DNA of 64,000 nt from Puccinellia tenuiflora (taxonomy: Eukaryota > Streptophyta > Magnoliopsida > Poales > Poaceae), in contig QRDG01000821.1 of assembly GCA_012064385.1 (NCBI GenBank), forward strand, positions 406,496 through 470,495, in the 5' to 3' direction. This document shows, in pieces, positions 63,956 through 64,000 of the stretch. The translations under genes and the position numbers were made by a program. Below the pieces are notes generated by a model, which saw nothing but the letters and a program-made list of their open reading frames with translations, searched no databases and was not told the DNA's origin. Every line of letters begins with the position of its first letter. The first letter of the stretch is position 1.

Positions 63956-64000
63956 GTAGCAACCATTTACATTGTATCTACGCCTTCAATTGTTTTTTCC

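Overview
The window looks like chromosomal DNA of a Triticeae grass (wheat, Aegilops or barley type). The evidence is: spliced plant genes with GT/AG introns; abundant Stowaway and Tourist MITEs; a CACTA element whose subterminal repeats read TTTAGTACCGGTTG; a Copia element primed by initiator Met-tRNA; Helitrons with CTAG ends; and a MULE bounded by a 9-bp target duplication. Species and chromosome cannot be fixed from sequence alone. One 970-bp assembly gap (N) lies at 3334-4303.

There are few host genes. (i) An RPN6/PSMD11 proteasome-lid subunit locus at 33.7-35.1 kb (+) appears dead: it carries a 4-bp and a 7-bp insertion and seems to have lost its stop codon. (ii) An intact, intronless, membrane-anchored SAM-dependent methyltransferase gene lies at 35.85-37.24 kb (-). 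(iii) A nine-exon ferric reductase of the FRO6/FRO7 type lies at 57.0-61.0 kb (+), codes for 750 aa and looks functional. (iv) A damaged exon of a nucleobase-ascorbate transporter lies at the right edge (63.85-63.96 kb, +).

The rest is nested transposable elements, many with exact ends. 4.5-5.5 kb: a Gypsy-type LTR next to the gap. 6304-12395: a complete MULE with TSD ACGGACGAA, an open 1010-codon transposase, a small charged accessory ORF, a truncated plant-mobile-domain gene, and imperfect ~260-bp terminal repeats built from 23-bp hairpin modules. 13493-14853: a short retroposon with a 14-bp TSD. 15675-25020: a 9.3-kb CACTA element (TSD ACA) that split a Stowaway MITE; it holds a TNPA-like gene fused to a Ulp1-type protease domain, a decayed TNPD transposase and a small membrane protein gene. 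25526-25967: a Tourist-like MITE. 26015-32598: a LINE on the minus strand with TSD GCCGACACTAAC, inserted just upstream of the RPN6 leader. 38617-47450: a hAT-like element holding a Helitron (which carries a Stowaway MITE and two nested Tourist-like MITEs) and a very young but broken Copia element (43042-47367, TSD GACTT). 51.1-51.7 kb: a MITE containing a Helitron. 52244-54635: a probable solo LTR (TSD CCATG) with an array of palindromic GGCGGTAGTACCGCC motifs. 54860-56549: a long-TIR MULE-like element directly upstream of FRO. 61533-61925: a fold-back MITE directly downstream of FRO.

The most notable signals are the conserved hairpin modules in the MULE ends, where stems are kept, loops vary and pair changes compensate. 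Next are the short retroposon that shares its 3' tail with the LINE, and the 25-bp inverted filler copied from ORF2 at the LINE 5' junction. The host genes do not form a functional cluster; gene order here is shaped by insertions.
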